Positions 43,291 through 55,599 of a stretch of 64,000 nt of DNA are shown here, in pieces (within the stretch, counting starts at the first letter, position 1; each line of letters opens with the position of its first letter). The stretch lies in contig JAODTK010005695.1 of the NCBI GenBank assembly GCA_026419785.1, positions 349,605-413,604 on the forward strand, in the 5' to 3' direction. Origin of the DNA: Sclerodactyla briareus (Eukaryota > Echinodermata > Holothuroidea > Dendrochirotida > Sclerodactylidae). The position numbers were made by a program, and so were the translations under genes. The notes beneath the pieces are model-generated. The model was not told the origin of the DNA. It saw only the letters and a program-made list of their open reading frames with translations, and searched no databases.

Positions 43291-43569
43291 GGGGGCCTAA
43301 AGGGGACAACCACCAAACGCGCGACATTGATCTTTCACCTATGGAAATGTGGGGACAACAGTGCAAAACCTAACATAGGGGGTTTTTTGACCCCTACACA
43401 CAAGTATTTTCATTTTTAAGCAGTTTTAGGGGAAACATAGGAACCGGGGTATTCCCCCGCATTCCGTTTTTTTGTGGAAAGGGGAAAAACAAACGGGGAT
43501 ATCCCCGGTTCGCGCTCGTAACCCCAGTTACGTGAAAAGGATCACGTGTGTGTCCCCGTTTTACGGGAT

Positions 43570-43635
43570 CCACAAACGCACACCACACACACACACACGA
43601 CACACACACACACACAACACACACCCACACCAATC
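43570..43635. repeat. (CA)n microsatellite
   Basis: CA-rich tract. Just downstream a + strand frame (about 43650-43840) reads SEFEGDKVWLQGAPMYGPLH, which has protein-like content but no clear splice sites, so it is not called as a gene. Confidence 0.9.
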
Positions 43636-44309
43636 ATTCACATTATTCTTGCTGCCTTTTCGGACGAGTGTCGATCAGAGTTCGAGGGCGACAAAGTGTG
43701 GCTCCAGGGTGCGCCAATGTATGGACCACTGCATGGGCACTACGGGGTTCGATTAGTGTTTCCTAGACTGCTCCAGAAACTTCTCATTTTGCGATCGTTC
43801 GCCCGGAACTGCTCCAGTGTCTGTGCTTTGTTACAATAATCCCATCTAATACATATCCCTCGAAACGGTTATGATGGCAGTTCTGATTACGAATAATCCT
43901 TCCCCATCTCCGGACCCGCTAGACATTATTTCCCATGGCGTAGCTTTTCTCTCCCATATGCGGCACTGCCGTGACAGAGGCTCTGACACTTACTAACTCT
44001 CCTTCCTGTTGGGTCCAGTAGAGATAATCTTTCTAACGGTCTATGGAATGAAAATTTTCGCATATCGACAACCGTATTTAACAATTGGTGTTTCCCCAAA
44101 ATTATACCTTTTCACCTCAAAACTGAACTCAAGCAGGTTCCGTGAGAACTACACACCGTTTTGAAAACTAGTGACGTCACAACAGAGAATGTGTTCAATT
44201 ACATACCCCAACCACATACAGTGATATGATCGTAAGAAAAGAAACGACTGAATTTTAGTCAAAGGTCTTAACAAGCTCACTGGCCGCTGGCCAGTGATCT
44301 CCACCTTCG

Positions 44310-45617
44310 CCATTTACACTGAGAGACAGCAACATTTGCAACAGACTGACATTTTGGAGAACCAGAAGTTATGTCATTAGGAACTTGTGCCATTTTCCAC
44401 CCAGGTAAGGTACATTTTCATGTTGCCCCTTCCCCTGCCCCATCGAGAGACACATGCATATTATTGAATAGTTGGTCCATCATATTATATTTTTAGTTGT
44501 GATGGCCCTTGAGTCAACACACAGAATATGTAATCCTGCTGTCTTATGTGCCCACTGGTATTTTAGGGAGTTATATTCATATATGAGTATATATAATATT
44601 ATGGACTATTACTATTGATAATGATCTGGTCCCCTTGTTGCCCATGGTTGCCTTGTAGCTACTTATAAAAGCCGAGGAGCCATATTGTATTGTTACTAAT
44701 TGCCAGGTTGTGAGAGTGGCCATAGGCCGGCCCCCTAGTCATTATGTATTTTATTATTAAATGTTAGGACTCAAGTCAGTGGAGCAGTAGGTTATAGTGT
44801 TGATTATTGCTTGTTGGCATAGGCATAAGTATAGCCCCAGGTTGAAGAGCTTCGTCGTGACTATAAGTGTGATACATTAGGTTGTACTGGTTGCCAATTG
44901 GGTTGCTAGGAGTGACTAGGTCCATATTTAGTTTGTGGTCATCATGGTAATTTTGGGGAATAAACCCCAATGACTGCCCAGCTGCCACGGTAAGTACATA
45001 TTTGTTATTGCCTGTGTGGTTTTTGGATTATGCCAATTTATTAGTGCCCTTTGACCTCCTCCCCTCCTATGCCAGCAAAGGCATTGGTATGAGGAGGGTA
45101 ATAAGGTAATTGCATTGAATGCTAGGGGTCTTATGACATAGGTCATTATGAGCTTCCTTAGTCCAAGTTATCCTCCACGTCTTGTTTTTATAGATCAGGT
45201 ATATCCTATGCGACTCCATCAGCTCATAGCACTTAGCCTTGTATATTTTTATTTCATTTTTCTTATACCTACTGTTTCGAGTAGTATAATGCTTCGATAT
45301 TTGTTATACGCTACAAAAACGGGGTCACTAGCATATTTCCCATAGCATTTTTCTTGAAGAGACACACTTCGCTTCCCCAAATTGGTACAGTGATAGTAGC
45401 ACCAGTAAGAAATTAAGCCCCTGGTCCAAATTGTTATTACGCCATCCTGTTTATTAATGTGCTCATTGGTTGTTATTGGGCCTATGGTTATAGAGGACTT
45501 AGGTTGCAATAGACCATTCGCCATTTACACTGAGAGGCAGCAAAAATCTGCACAGACTTGACCTTTTGAAGAGAACCAGAAGTTCTTCAATTAGGAACTG
45601 TGCCATTCCATCCAGGC
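44310..45617. repeat. direct repeats of about 97 bp bracketing a 1.1-kb segment
   Basis: Copies at 44310-44405 and 45523-45617 share TTCGCCATTTACACTGAGAG, CAGCAA, CAGACTGAC, AACCAGAAGTT, ATTAGGAACT and GTGCCATT-CCA-CCAGG. The segment between them has few open frames. This could be an LTR-like insertion or a segmental duplication; no TG...CA ends were established. Confidence 0.6.
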
Positions 45618-46893
45618 GGCATCATGGACCGTGACTGCGGGGCCATACTCTGTTGTGGGCCTGATCGACGGGAGCCCCGAGGGAATGTTACGATGTTCGT
45701 CTGCTAGGAGGGGCATTGAAGAGCTTAGTTGTCAGGCCACCGGCTGAGGGTGTACTCTACTGGGTGTGTCGCTCCGCTACCTACCTACACCGATGTGGGC
45801 TGCCGGATTACAGCTCGCATCTAGAGAGACAGACATGCAGTGTCGCAGAACCAGGAAGTCGTGCAGCTCACGCGCCGCATAGTTTTATACTGTGACTGAA
45901 TATGTGTTTGTTATTGTTGGCGGGCCGTGTGAGGTGTAGTATTTGTTTATATATGTTGGCGATGGAGTCTTTATGCCAAATCCCCAAGATAAATTAGTAG
46001 GACCGGAGATTAGGTTACTCCACATCTGCCTTTGGTGTCCCATTTCCGATTAGAAGCAAGCCCGAAGCCCCCGCAGCCTTTGGCCTTATGAGTCTTGGGT
46101 TGCGTAACGCAACACAAGGGCACGCACCTGTGACGACACTTGGGTGGTGAGCCTTTCAGCTTGTCACAGATTTGGAAATGCGACCGTGCTCATAGTGCCT
46201 TGAGTTAAACTGGCGGCAACACCTGTGAAAAAGAAAATTGGGACCTCCAAACAGTAATTCTTCTTTGGACCCAATGTTCATTGACCTTTGGGACATCTCG
46301 ACTCTGTGAAGGTCAAATTCATAGAGGGCACATATCCACTGTGAGGAATTGCCTTTTCTCTCTCAATTGGTTAGACTTTGCTAAATGTTGACCAAATGAG
46401 AAACACCGTTTATGAATGCTGAGGGACATCTTGGAACAAATGAAAGATCGAGGTTCAAATGTCATTACAGGGAGCACAATAGGCAATGTTTGAAACTGCA
46501 TTTTTGGCCTGTTGATCTAGATATTTTAACAATAATGGTACATTTCTCTTGGTACCATTGTGCGGTTTGAGCTACAGCACCATTAGTGCCCTAACTTCTT
46601 TTCCCCTCGAGACCATAGTCTCGTTGACATGTTGAACTTATTGAAAAGAAATTTGTGGATACGATTTTCTTCCCATCTCATTCATCAGTACAGGCACACA
46701 CGGGAAGACTGGGATTGCTCGTCAATGATTTCCTATAGAAAGTAAAATACGACTGGATTAGCATGCGGAGATGTTGAGATTCCCTGAGAATGCCCCAGTG
46801 AACGTTACCCCTCCCACAATCTCACACAGACTTGGAGTTGGAAGTGTTACCAGTGAAGCCCCAGCCTGTAATTGCTTCACTTGATACACAATA
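45618..46893. other. gene-free stretch
   Basis: GC-richer at 45618-45900 (ATGGACCGTGACTGCGGGG onward), possibly a retroelement leader given the bracketing repeat upstream. It then turns into ordinary AT-rich DNA. No gene recognised. Confidence 0.35.
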
Positions 46894-47375
46894 AAGGACA
46901 ACTGCGGGCTTGTATTCGACAGAGGTTCTATCGTGGATAATGGAAAACTGTATCGATGGGTCCAAACCCCTTTCAATACAATGTTCCTATGTGGAGTTAT
47001 TGGCTTTCAAGGTTAGCTATTATGTAAAGAAATTGGGGGAATCCCAACTGCGCAATAACGCATTATGTCACACTTGAACAACACAGAAATTAGTTATGTA
47101 TTCATTGTTTCATTTGGTTGAATAAGTCAACATTTAGCAGTTAGTCTTGTTGTCTTTCTCTCACCAAAGTAACCATCAGCACCTTCCAACCCACTCGTCT
47201 CCCATAGGCTAAATGTTTTTCCAAGTAACATTGATGTGGATATTTCATAGAAAACAAAGAATGGTGCAGGATTGGAGTTGACATCATGTAATATGGCATA
47301 ATAGGAGCTTTCGACTGCGAAATACACATGCACAAACTTCAAAGGGACATGTGACTCCGTAACGCGGAAGTATAT
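46894..47375. mobile_element. MITE with AAGGACAACTGC left end, copy 3, truncated
   Basis: Begins AATA|AAGGACAACTGC and follows the family through CACAAACTTCAAAGGG and GTGACTCCGTAACG. It then breaks where a GCAGTGGCGTAGCC-type element begins (about 47376), so the right inverted repeat is missing. Confidence 0.75.
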
Positions 47376-50300
47376 GCAGTGGCGTAGCCAGGATTTTCCA
47401 GTAGGGGGGCGCTGGGGGGGAGGGGCTTGACCATTTTCTAGGGGCGACATGTCACCATATAAGCGGAGCGCCACCATGGTTGGCGCGTAGCGATCAAGAA
47501 ATTTCAGCAAGTTAGACCTCCCAGATGGCAGGAAATGCACTTCGGAACTATGTAAAGCAGCTGATGAAGTGCATCGCCACAGTTTTCGTCATGGAATGGG
47601 GGGCATGAAATTTCCCCAATCTCAAAAAGTTGCCAGGGTAATTTTTTTGCAATTCACGTCCGTAGGCCCACAGAAAGACGCCACTATCACTATTGCGCGC
47701 GGAAAGCGTGATTCTGAACATTTTAGGAGCAATCAACGCTGTGCACTCAGCATAGCTAAATATTTGAGGTAATGCTTTCACTTTTGCTATGTCCAAGCTC
47801 AACTGCATATTATCTCATGGCATTTTGTGGAGAGAAAAAATCATTTCCAGGCAGCTTTTAAATTCAATTTTGGTGACAAATTAGGAATACCGAAACACCT
47901 ATTCCGTTCCAAAGTGGTGTAATAGCCATGCCACTAATTTTTAGCATTCGCAGGCAGGCGTTGATGCAACTGGTTGCAATATAGCACACTAACATCCAGT
48001 CCGCTTCGAGAATTATTTTGCGTTTCACCTGCATGATCGTATAGTAACTCCGGGCAATTTTGGCACTTTCAGGTGGTCGTTGATTCAATTTGGTGCAAGA
48101 TAGAACGCTGAAACCAGGGACCGCGCAGAAAGAAGACCAGCTGGGGGTGGGGGTTACGGGACTTATTAGCATATATCACGACCCGCTACCCTCGTCAAAC
48201 TTGCGACACTTGTCAAAAATCAAAACGTATTCTGGGAGACGGTAGTGTTTGCACCTTCCCAGGCCGTCCGAGCCTCTATGTCCTTTGCCTCCTTTCCCCT
48301 CCCTCGAATTCGTGATTATCAGCCTTTTCTTGAGTCGGTTCTAAGAAATATTCGAACCACTTTTTTGATGCGAATTATTGAATGATGTACTGGCAGTCGC
48401 GCCCATACGTCACGCCTATCATTACGAGACCATGTAATAACGGGGTAATAATTTAGTAAACCGGCGCGACTGGTATGTCCTAGAAAACCCAAGCCGTAGC
48501 GAGCGGGGGGGGGGGGGGGGTGTCACACCCCCAATAATTTCGTCCGTCGGCAAATTTTTTCTGTCTGTCGGGGCAAAGAGAGATAAGAAAGAAAAGAAAG
48601 AAGAGAGAGGAGGAAAAGAATGAGGAAAAGGGAGAGGAGGAAACGACGAAAGAGGGGAAGGGAAGAAAAGGGAAGTAAGGGTGAATGGGAAACAGTGAAT
48701 AAAAAGAGGAAAGAAATAAAAAAACGGAGGCCAAAATTTATTATCTTCGCTATTTCGAATTTGGGCTCTTCATCAATTGGCCCATTCAGCGTGGGCAAGA
48801 GAATAGCACGTCGGCAAACGTATATTGTGACGGCACGTCCGCCGTCGGTGTAATTGGACGGATTGACCGAGTCCCTGTCGGAATTTCGGCAAAAGGGGGA
48901 ATAAAAGGCGTTAGCGTTTGACATTTTAGTCCCGGAGAATGACAGGTATTGAAAGTTTGTTTCGTCCTATATTCCAGAGACTACATAAAAAATTCAAGCC
49001 ATTTTGCTGAAAACAATTAAGTTAAGAAAGAATTTCTCAGATTGAAACAATGAAACAGTCCGTTTTAGGCGGGGAATCAAGCGAACGGCATAGCTAGAGT
49101 ACATGGGGGGATATAGAGGGCTCCCCAGTTTTTCTAGATAGAAAATTCAGGCAGAAAACTACCCAACTTTGGGCACAGAATAAGTTGAAATCCGGTGAGA
49201 GATATCCTAATCAATAAGTGGAAAGAAAATGTACTAAATGGCCGAAACTTGCCGATCAATTTCACCATTGAAGTGTCAATTTTTGCGCGCTCCGCGCGCA
49301 GTGTTAATTGATGGGCCTGCCTTTATACTCAAGAGCGCCAGTAAAAATCGGGCATTGATTAGGAATCGGCAAAAAAAAATTTGCGTTCCAAATTGACAGG
49401 TCCCGCGTACGTGTGAGCGGTCGAGTAATTACTGAACGCCCAATTTACTGAAAATCTTGCACCAGATTGCATCGGGAGGCGTTCCAATATTCAAATTTTC
49501 CCAAGGGGAGGGCGATCCCCCTCCCCTTTGACCCCTCCCCCATATCAGTCCCACCCATTGCCAGAACCGCGGCAAAACATAATCTCTACACCCCAATCTC
49601 AGAATATTCATAAGTTGTTTACACTATGTATACGACGAGTGTATCATCGGTAGGAAGATAGATAATAGATACGCTCATGGCGGCGATCACGGTTGGGACA
49701 TAATATCAATTATACCCCCCCCCCCCCCCAATATTTTGCGGACTGGGTGAAAAATCCTATAATCATTGTCAGTTACGGCCATAACACAAAAGTTCTAAAA
49801 ACCATCATATTTCTTATTTGAGTGCTTGAAATTTATGGTTTTGAGAAGGCCGAAATGCCAAAAAAAAAAAAATCGCGCTACGCGCGCTGTATCCCATCTT
49901 TTCCGTTTCATGTATAAGGCCCACGTGTACAATAAATTTGTCAGATGCTGGCAAAAGGATTTTTCTCCAAACGTGTCACCTTCGAGTTTGGTGACCTATA
50001 AGGTATGGGGCCACGAGAAGCATTTGGTTTAGGATTTGATTCTGTTGCAACCACTCCCCCCCCCCCTCCCCCCCCCCCCCCTCCCACTCCCCACTACAAC
50101 AATGCCGAATCCAACTGCCATTTTCTTAACACTGCACACAGTTAGTCCTACTTCTGATCTATTGTCAGATCGGGCTTTGCCAGCATACGTGCGTTTTTTA
50201 AATAAAGATGGAAGCTCTAGGTAACGAAAACCAACATGGCAGGCCATGGCAGGGGATCGTGCACATTCGTGTGGAGGTTTACGTGCTTGACGTGATGGAA

Positions 50301-51840
50301 CTAATACAGCTCGGAGCGGGGCGAACAATTCTGAGACTGGAAATTTGGACGAGACTTTTGAGCGGAAACACCTCTGAAAAATTACCAAATTGTCTGATGA
50401 CTGGCTAAATTCCTTTCATCAAATCCGCGAAAAGCCAATTTTCCATCTTGGGCCGCCTCCCACCCAAGTGGATGGTCCCTCGATGAGTATCTCTAAGACA
50501 ATTGCTATCGGAGAATGGAAAACCACGATGAAGAATTGTAAGGAATTGACCTCGTCAGTTTTGTGGGCAAATTTTACTGTCATTTCATTGATTGCATACT
50601 GCCATACGTCCGGGCAAGTGCCGCTCTCGCAATTTGGGGGGGGGGGTCTGTCAGACTATTTTCTTGTACGGTAACGCGTCAACTGAGTGGCGCGAATTGT
50701 ATCAGAGTAAACGTAGACAGTTCCTTCCAAGTACGTGTTTCTTGATTTATATTCAGAAAATTTTTTGTCAATTTTCGGGGATGTTGCTTACTGCCATAAG
50801 ACCCCAGGAAGTGCCGTTCCCTGCACTCTGGGGGTCTGAGAACCTACGCGCCAATCAATGGTGGCGCCCCGCTTAGCTGTGCTACCCCCATATCCCCCCC
50901 CCCCCATATTTAACACAGATCGCGCCGCCCCGGATAAGCTGATCTCAAACTTGAGCGAGAGACCTGACAGTAATTCAGAAGATTTGAGCGCGCTAAGCGA
51001 GGCGAAAAAATTTCAGCCTTTATTAAAGAATTTCGATTTCCGCTATAAGAAAAGGTTGGAAATATTTGAACTGTTTGGGGAAATGGGCCCTCGTGGGGTG
51101 TGTAAAGTTTAGCGTCCCCACCCCGGCCCTCGACGAGATGGAAAAATTCCCCGACGAGATTGGAAAAATTCCCCGCCGGGGGGGGATGGCTTCCCGACGT
51201 GGCACGTGGGTGGCCCCTATCCCCCCCCCGCTAGCCACCCTGACATAATCTATTCTACCAATTTTTCCATATATCATCACGGCCACATATTTGGTGTGGC
51301 GGACATCATGTTGCCATTGATGTGCCTCCGCTGATACGGGCCACTCTATGGGAAGAACATTCGCACATGTTGAAGTTAGTTGCGCTGAAACCATGTTTTC
51401 ATGTTGTATTTTATGCAAGCATATGGGAACAAGCCATAACTGACCGAAACTTGGACTTTTGCCGCAGTTGATATTACAAGAGTGACGGACTGCGGCGCGG
51501 AGCGCGCGGGAAATTCAGGCTGCTCTATTTCAAATTCAGGTTTTTCTGGCACAATTCCGGTCTTTTTCCCTCTTCCAACTAGTTACAGTTTTTCACCCAT
51601 TCGTTGGTCAAAATTGTGCTCGAATGTTTAGTCCTCCCCATTTTCACGGAACAGATCCTCTCTGCCACCTACTGACAACCCAATGTACTTGCTGTTCATA
51701 ATAAACCAGGGGAGTGTCTGTCTCCAATTATGAATTACCACAGTCACTGGCGCATGGGGGGGGGGGGGGTCATGGGGGCGCATGGGGTTCTGGACTTTCC
51801 GGGGGGCGCCCCCCCCCCCCCGAGCTACGCGCTGGTCGTA
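47376..51840. mobile_element. nest of MITE-like elements with GTGGCGTAGC ends and poly-G/C tracts
   Basis: Element starts related to GTGGCGTAGCCAGGATTTT occur at about 47376, 48492 (CCGTAGCGAGCGGGG) and 49088 (GGCATAGCTAGAGTACATGGGG). Reverse-oriented ends occur near 50868-50885, 51228 and 51818-51835 (GAGCTACGCGCTGG). G or C runs of 10-18 follow or precede these ends. GCGCGCTCCGCGCGC-type short palindromes occur at 49285 and 49873. I see no intact gene in these 4.4 kb. Confidence 0.55.
48578..48725. repeat. polypurine tract
   Basis: About 150 bases almost wholly A/G (GAGAGATAAGAAAGAAAAG and similar). Such tracts can form triplex DNA and are a source of spurious Lys/Arg/Glu frames. Confidence 0.85.
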
Positions 51841-51964
51841 TAATCCTGAGTTTTTGGACTGACGCATTCAGTTTTTCTCTAGCTAATGTATTAGCCTCCT
51901 CATATTTCATTCTGCAGTTTTTCCTCGAACAACAACTAGTCCACTACAACGAAGCCGTTGTCGT

Positions 51965-52660
51965 AATTGCCGTACGCGAAAAGTATTTTTCCTGATGAAA
52001 ACCATATTCTTCCCATTCGTAAGAATGACATTCCACGACACAAAATAGTTCAAATAATATAGACTACAAACACAGCGCAAGTCACATTGCAATTGTGATG
52101 GCCTATTATCAGAACATGATATCTTGTTAGTTGTATTGCTCTATCCCTTCTTTCTCGCAGGGCGGCACGTACATTCCCAAAACACGCAAATATTAGCCCA
52201 TGAACAACATCGTTACGGTATTGAGCACTAAGTTATGAATGGGGATGTGTTCGAATCTATGAAAACAATGCGAATAATTTACCTGATTGAATATGACGTG
52301 AGACTCTGCGATTCATTCAGTTCTCTGTCATCATTGCCGTACCGGAGAGATATTGCCTGATTGAAAACATTCCTGTCGTTCCCATAGTAAGAATGTGACA
52401 TTCCGACAAAATAGTTCAAATAATATAGACTACAAACGGAGGAGCAACGCTGTTCAAATTGCAATGTAATGGCCTATTATCAGAACCAATTATCTTTAGT
52501 TATATTGCTATATTCCTTTTGTGGAGGGACGGCAAGCACATTTCCAAGCGCGCAAATATTAGGCCATGAACAACATCGTTACGGTTTTTTGGTGAGCAGT
52601 CCATTTATGAATGGATTGTTCGCATCTAGAAACAATGCGAATAATGTACCAGACTGAAAC
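51965..52660. repeat. two-copy tandem duplication, unit about 370 bp
   Basis: The blocks ATAGTTCAAATAATATAGACTA, GGCCTATTATCAGAAC, CGCAAATATTAG-CCATGAACA, ACATCGTTACGGT and AACAATGCGAATAAT occur in the same order in both halves. It is non-coding and lies 3' of the receptor gene. Confidence 0.8.
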
Positions 52661-53249
52661 GATCGTGAGACACACCATCAGCAATTCAGTCAGTTCCGTA
52701 ACTGTCCGTGTGTGAACATTTATTGCGTTTCTCTGTGTGAGATGGTAGGAGTTGGTTTGTGTTCAAGAAAATTCATTAATTTTGTTGAGTTATAAGCGGT
52801 CTATATAGTGTGTGTGTAGACTACTAGTCGTGTTTGTACAATGGAACGGTTAGAAAATGGATCTCATGATATACGACGATACTAGTCACACCCATGAAAA
52901 GATTAACGATACAAGAATAAACCTAATATGTTGCCTATTCGATCGAGGGTTTCAACATTGAATATGTGTGGGTTCTGCTATATGGTTTTGAGATCCCATG
53001 AAAGCAGGGTGCGCGGACCACGGGCCGGATTTATCACAAAAATAAATATATAAATTAATAAGGTTTTTGCAAACCGGACGGCTAGTATCCTATATCTGTC
53101 GTTTTTTATTCAGTACTTCAGTAACATAGAACTAAAAAATAAAAAAACGTTAGAGTAGCCCGTTAGTGATATATCTTCAATACAGAAGACGGGGGGATTA
53201 TGGCGATGTGAAACGTCCGTCAGATGATACGCTGTTAAAGCTGCGGCTA

Positions 53250-54300
53250 ACGTTAGGCTGCGATGTGTTGTCGGGGTAAGGTTACGGACTGGTCGAGAGT
53301 CTCTTGTGATTTCGATTTCGACGATCCCACGCTGGAGCAGCATGGTAAGGATATTTCGCGGAAAGGACTTGCCACCAGTATATGATGGGATTCAGAATTA
53401 GGTTGGTCGTGCGAAAGTAGCGATGACACGTTCAGAATATATTCTAGGCCAGTTGGAGGTGTTCGCTCTGATTGGATATAATAGAGGGCCGAATAGGCGA
53501 AGGTCGGTGGGTGATGAAGCAGATGCCGTTGGTGACCAGGATCACCGAAAAGGCGAGGCAGAGTCGCGCGTCTGCTTGAGGGGGTTCTTCTGAACACACG
53601 ATCTCCGAGATTCATGGCACGAAATGATTTCCGCAGTGCAAGGAAGATGTATACGTATTATGCGTGGAGAGATGATAGCAAGTGCGGAACCCTTTAGAAC
53701 GATTAAGGTCTTGTGTTTGCAACGATGGCCGGTTCGGCTTCGAAGTAGAGAACGTGAAATATGAAACCGAAGAGCGAACTCAACATCATCATCGCGAGGA
53801 TTTCCGGACGTACATTTTTGGTAGTCACTATGATTTATACGTCAACGGCATCTTGACGAGTGCGAGGTACATGTCGACACCGATTGCAATCACGACATTC
53901 CATCCCATCATTTCAGAGGAGAGATAAAGCCCATGGTAGAAAGGCGGTATGGGAACGCGTCTATGGATTGTGCGTCTCTCCGAAAGAACTCGCTGAGAAA
54001 AGTAGATCAGAGGTCACCAGAGTGACAGCGAAGAGGTATGCGTCGGTTTAGCTCCGAAGCTTTATCTGAAAAATCAAAACACGACAGCAGTACAGAACAG
54101 GGCCAAGGAGGAGATGCCAGCCGCATCGTCGTATTACAGCGACCGTTCCGACCCATGCTGGTAGGACCCAGCCGGCCAGGCATCCATCACCATCCATCGA
54201 CGAGTTGGTTTGGTTGTCGTAGCCATACCAAGGATCATACAACGTAGCGTTGCGGGCGATGTAACGTCAATGTGTTGTCGAATCCATGCAAGAAGGTTCC
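53250..54300 (-). CDS. rhodopsin-class G protein-coupled receptor, frame-broken, single exon
   Basis: Seven-span receptor read in pieces on the minus strand. N-terminus with a sequon (YDPWYGYDNQTNSSMDGDG), then TM2 TDAYLFAVTLVTSDLLFSA with the conserved Asp, TM3 VVIAIGVDMYLALVKMPLTY (a DRY-equivalent DMY), TM4 ILAMMMLSSLFGFIFHVLYF, the TM5 end YIFLALRKSFRAMNL, TM6 LAFSVILVTNGICFITH and TM7 TTNLILNPIIYWWQ with NPxxY. The order is right and no intron is evident. At least five frame changes are needed. Since conserved genes nearby show the same defect, sequence error is as likely as pseudogene status. The ligand class was not recognised. Confidence 0.8.
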
Positions 54301-54480
54301 CGAAACAAGTGGGGGAAGAAGATGTGAGAGAAAGTTTACACCGCTTATAGATCTTATAATTGAAATCAGAAAAATAGGCGACCATACATTGCATTTGCAA
54401 GCCCTATTATTGTGCCTCGTGTGAGTCTGTCTACGGCACCATTGCTAATGAATATTCACCGTCATGATATCAGAATAACA

Positions 54481-54529
54481 TCAATATATAATCGTATATT
54501 ATATATATATATTATAACTATATATATTA

Positions 54530-54570
<41 letters not shown>

Positions 54571-54625
54571 TTATATTATATATATATTATATATAATATA
54601 ATAATAGATATAATTAATATATAAC
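54481..54625. repeat. (TA)n-rich microsatellite
   Basis: AT-only tract with irregular TA/TAA units, upstream of the receptor gene. Confidence 0.95.
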
Positions 54626-55599
54626 TGTTAAAACAACTGTAATCAAACTGTAAAAACAACATGCTAGTGAAGGATAGGGGGATCTTGAATGAGATGCGAA
54701 ATAGAGATTGAGAGGAAAATGTGAGTAAAACAGCCGATTTATATTTTGGATGCAGAGCTTCGGACAATAAGTCTTTGTCGTGCAGTGACCACACAAGTGA
54801 TAACTCGAAATAATATATATTAATAGATTAAAATGTTTACGGAGTTCAGGGCTGCAAAAGCCCTCTTCTCATACTGCGGCGGAATTGAAAATGGCAAAGT
54901 GTGTCTGGAAAATCAATTCAAGTGATCAAAAAGTACAGAGGTACAAAAACAAAAATAGCCACCAGAAAAAAAAGATTTGGATAGTTAAAAAGAGCTCCCT
55001 GGACAGAAAAAAAGGCAGATATAGGCACTGGATTTTATTGTGGGCCTCCTTTACCTCTTTCCATTCCAATAGTGGGCCACCGTGACCGTTTTTTTAGTAG
55101 TGAGGCCACATGGGACCATCTTATTATTATTTTTTTTTTGTTTTTTTTTTAGCAATATTTTTGGGGGCCTCCTGACCTTTTGTCATTCTAATGGGCCAGC
55201 ACTTGACAGTCTTCTTTCTGATAGTGGGTATTTTGGACATCTTTTTTTCTTTTTTTCTCTCTTTTTCTTTTCTTTCCAATTTTTGTACTATAAGGTACAA
55301 AAAACTGTGCCAGAGAGAGTGCAAGACAGAGAATAGGCCGTGTGGAACAGAAAGAAGACGGGTGAGGAGGAAAACGGTTGCGATCAAGACGGATATATGA
55401 CGCCCCGGACCGACCCCGGCCTCCCCTTCCTGGCGTTCCCAAACCCGCCACCCCCGGAAAGAATGCCTACTTCTGAAAAGAGAACCCCAAGTGGAAGTTT
55501 TGTAGGTGTTAAGTGGGTTATTTAAGAGTTGACGATAAATGAGAGGTTTTAGATGGGGGTTGGAGTTCCTGACTTTATTAAGCTCGTTCTTATTAATTT

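Noticed and set aside
43035-43770. Cys/Val and Thr/His-rich ORFs
   Set aside because: Translations of CA microsatellites.
48523-48924. 133-codon minus-strand ORF with a Phe/Leu/Ser-rich tail
   Set aside because: The tail is the complement of the polypurine tract, and the rest lies in a dispersed repeat beside a poly-G run.
53250-54300. Calling the receptor a definite pseudogene
   Set aside because: Conserved neighbouring genes show the same one-base shifts, so indel error cannot be separated from decay without better reads.
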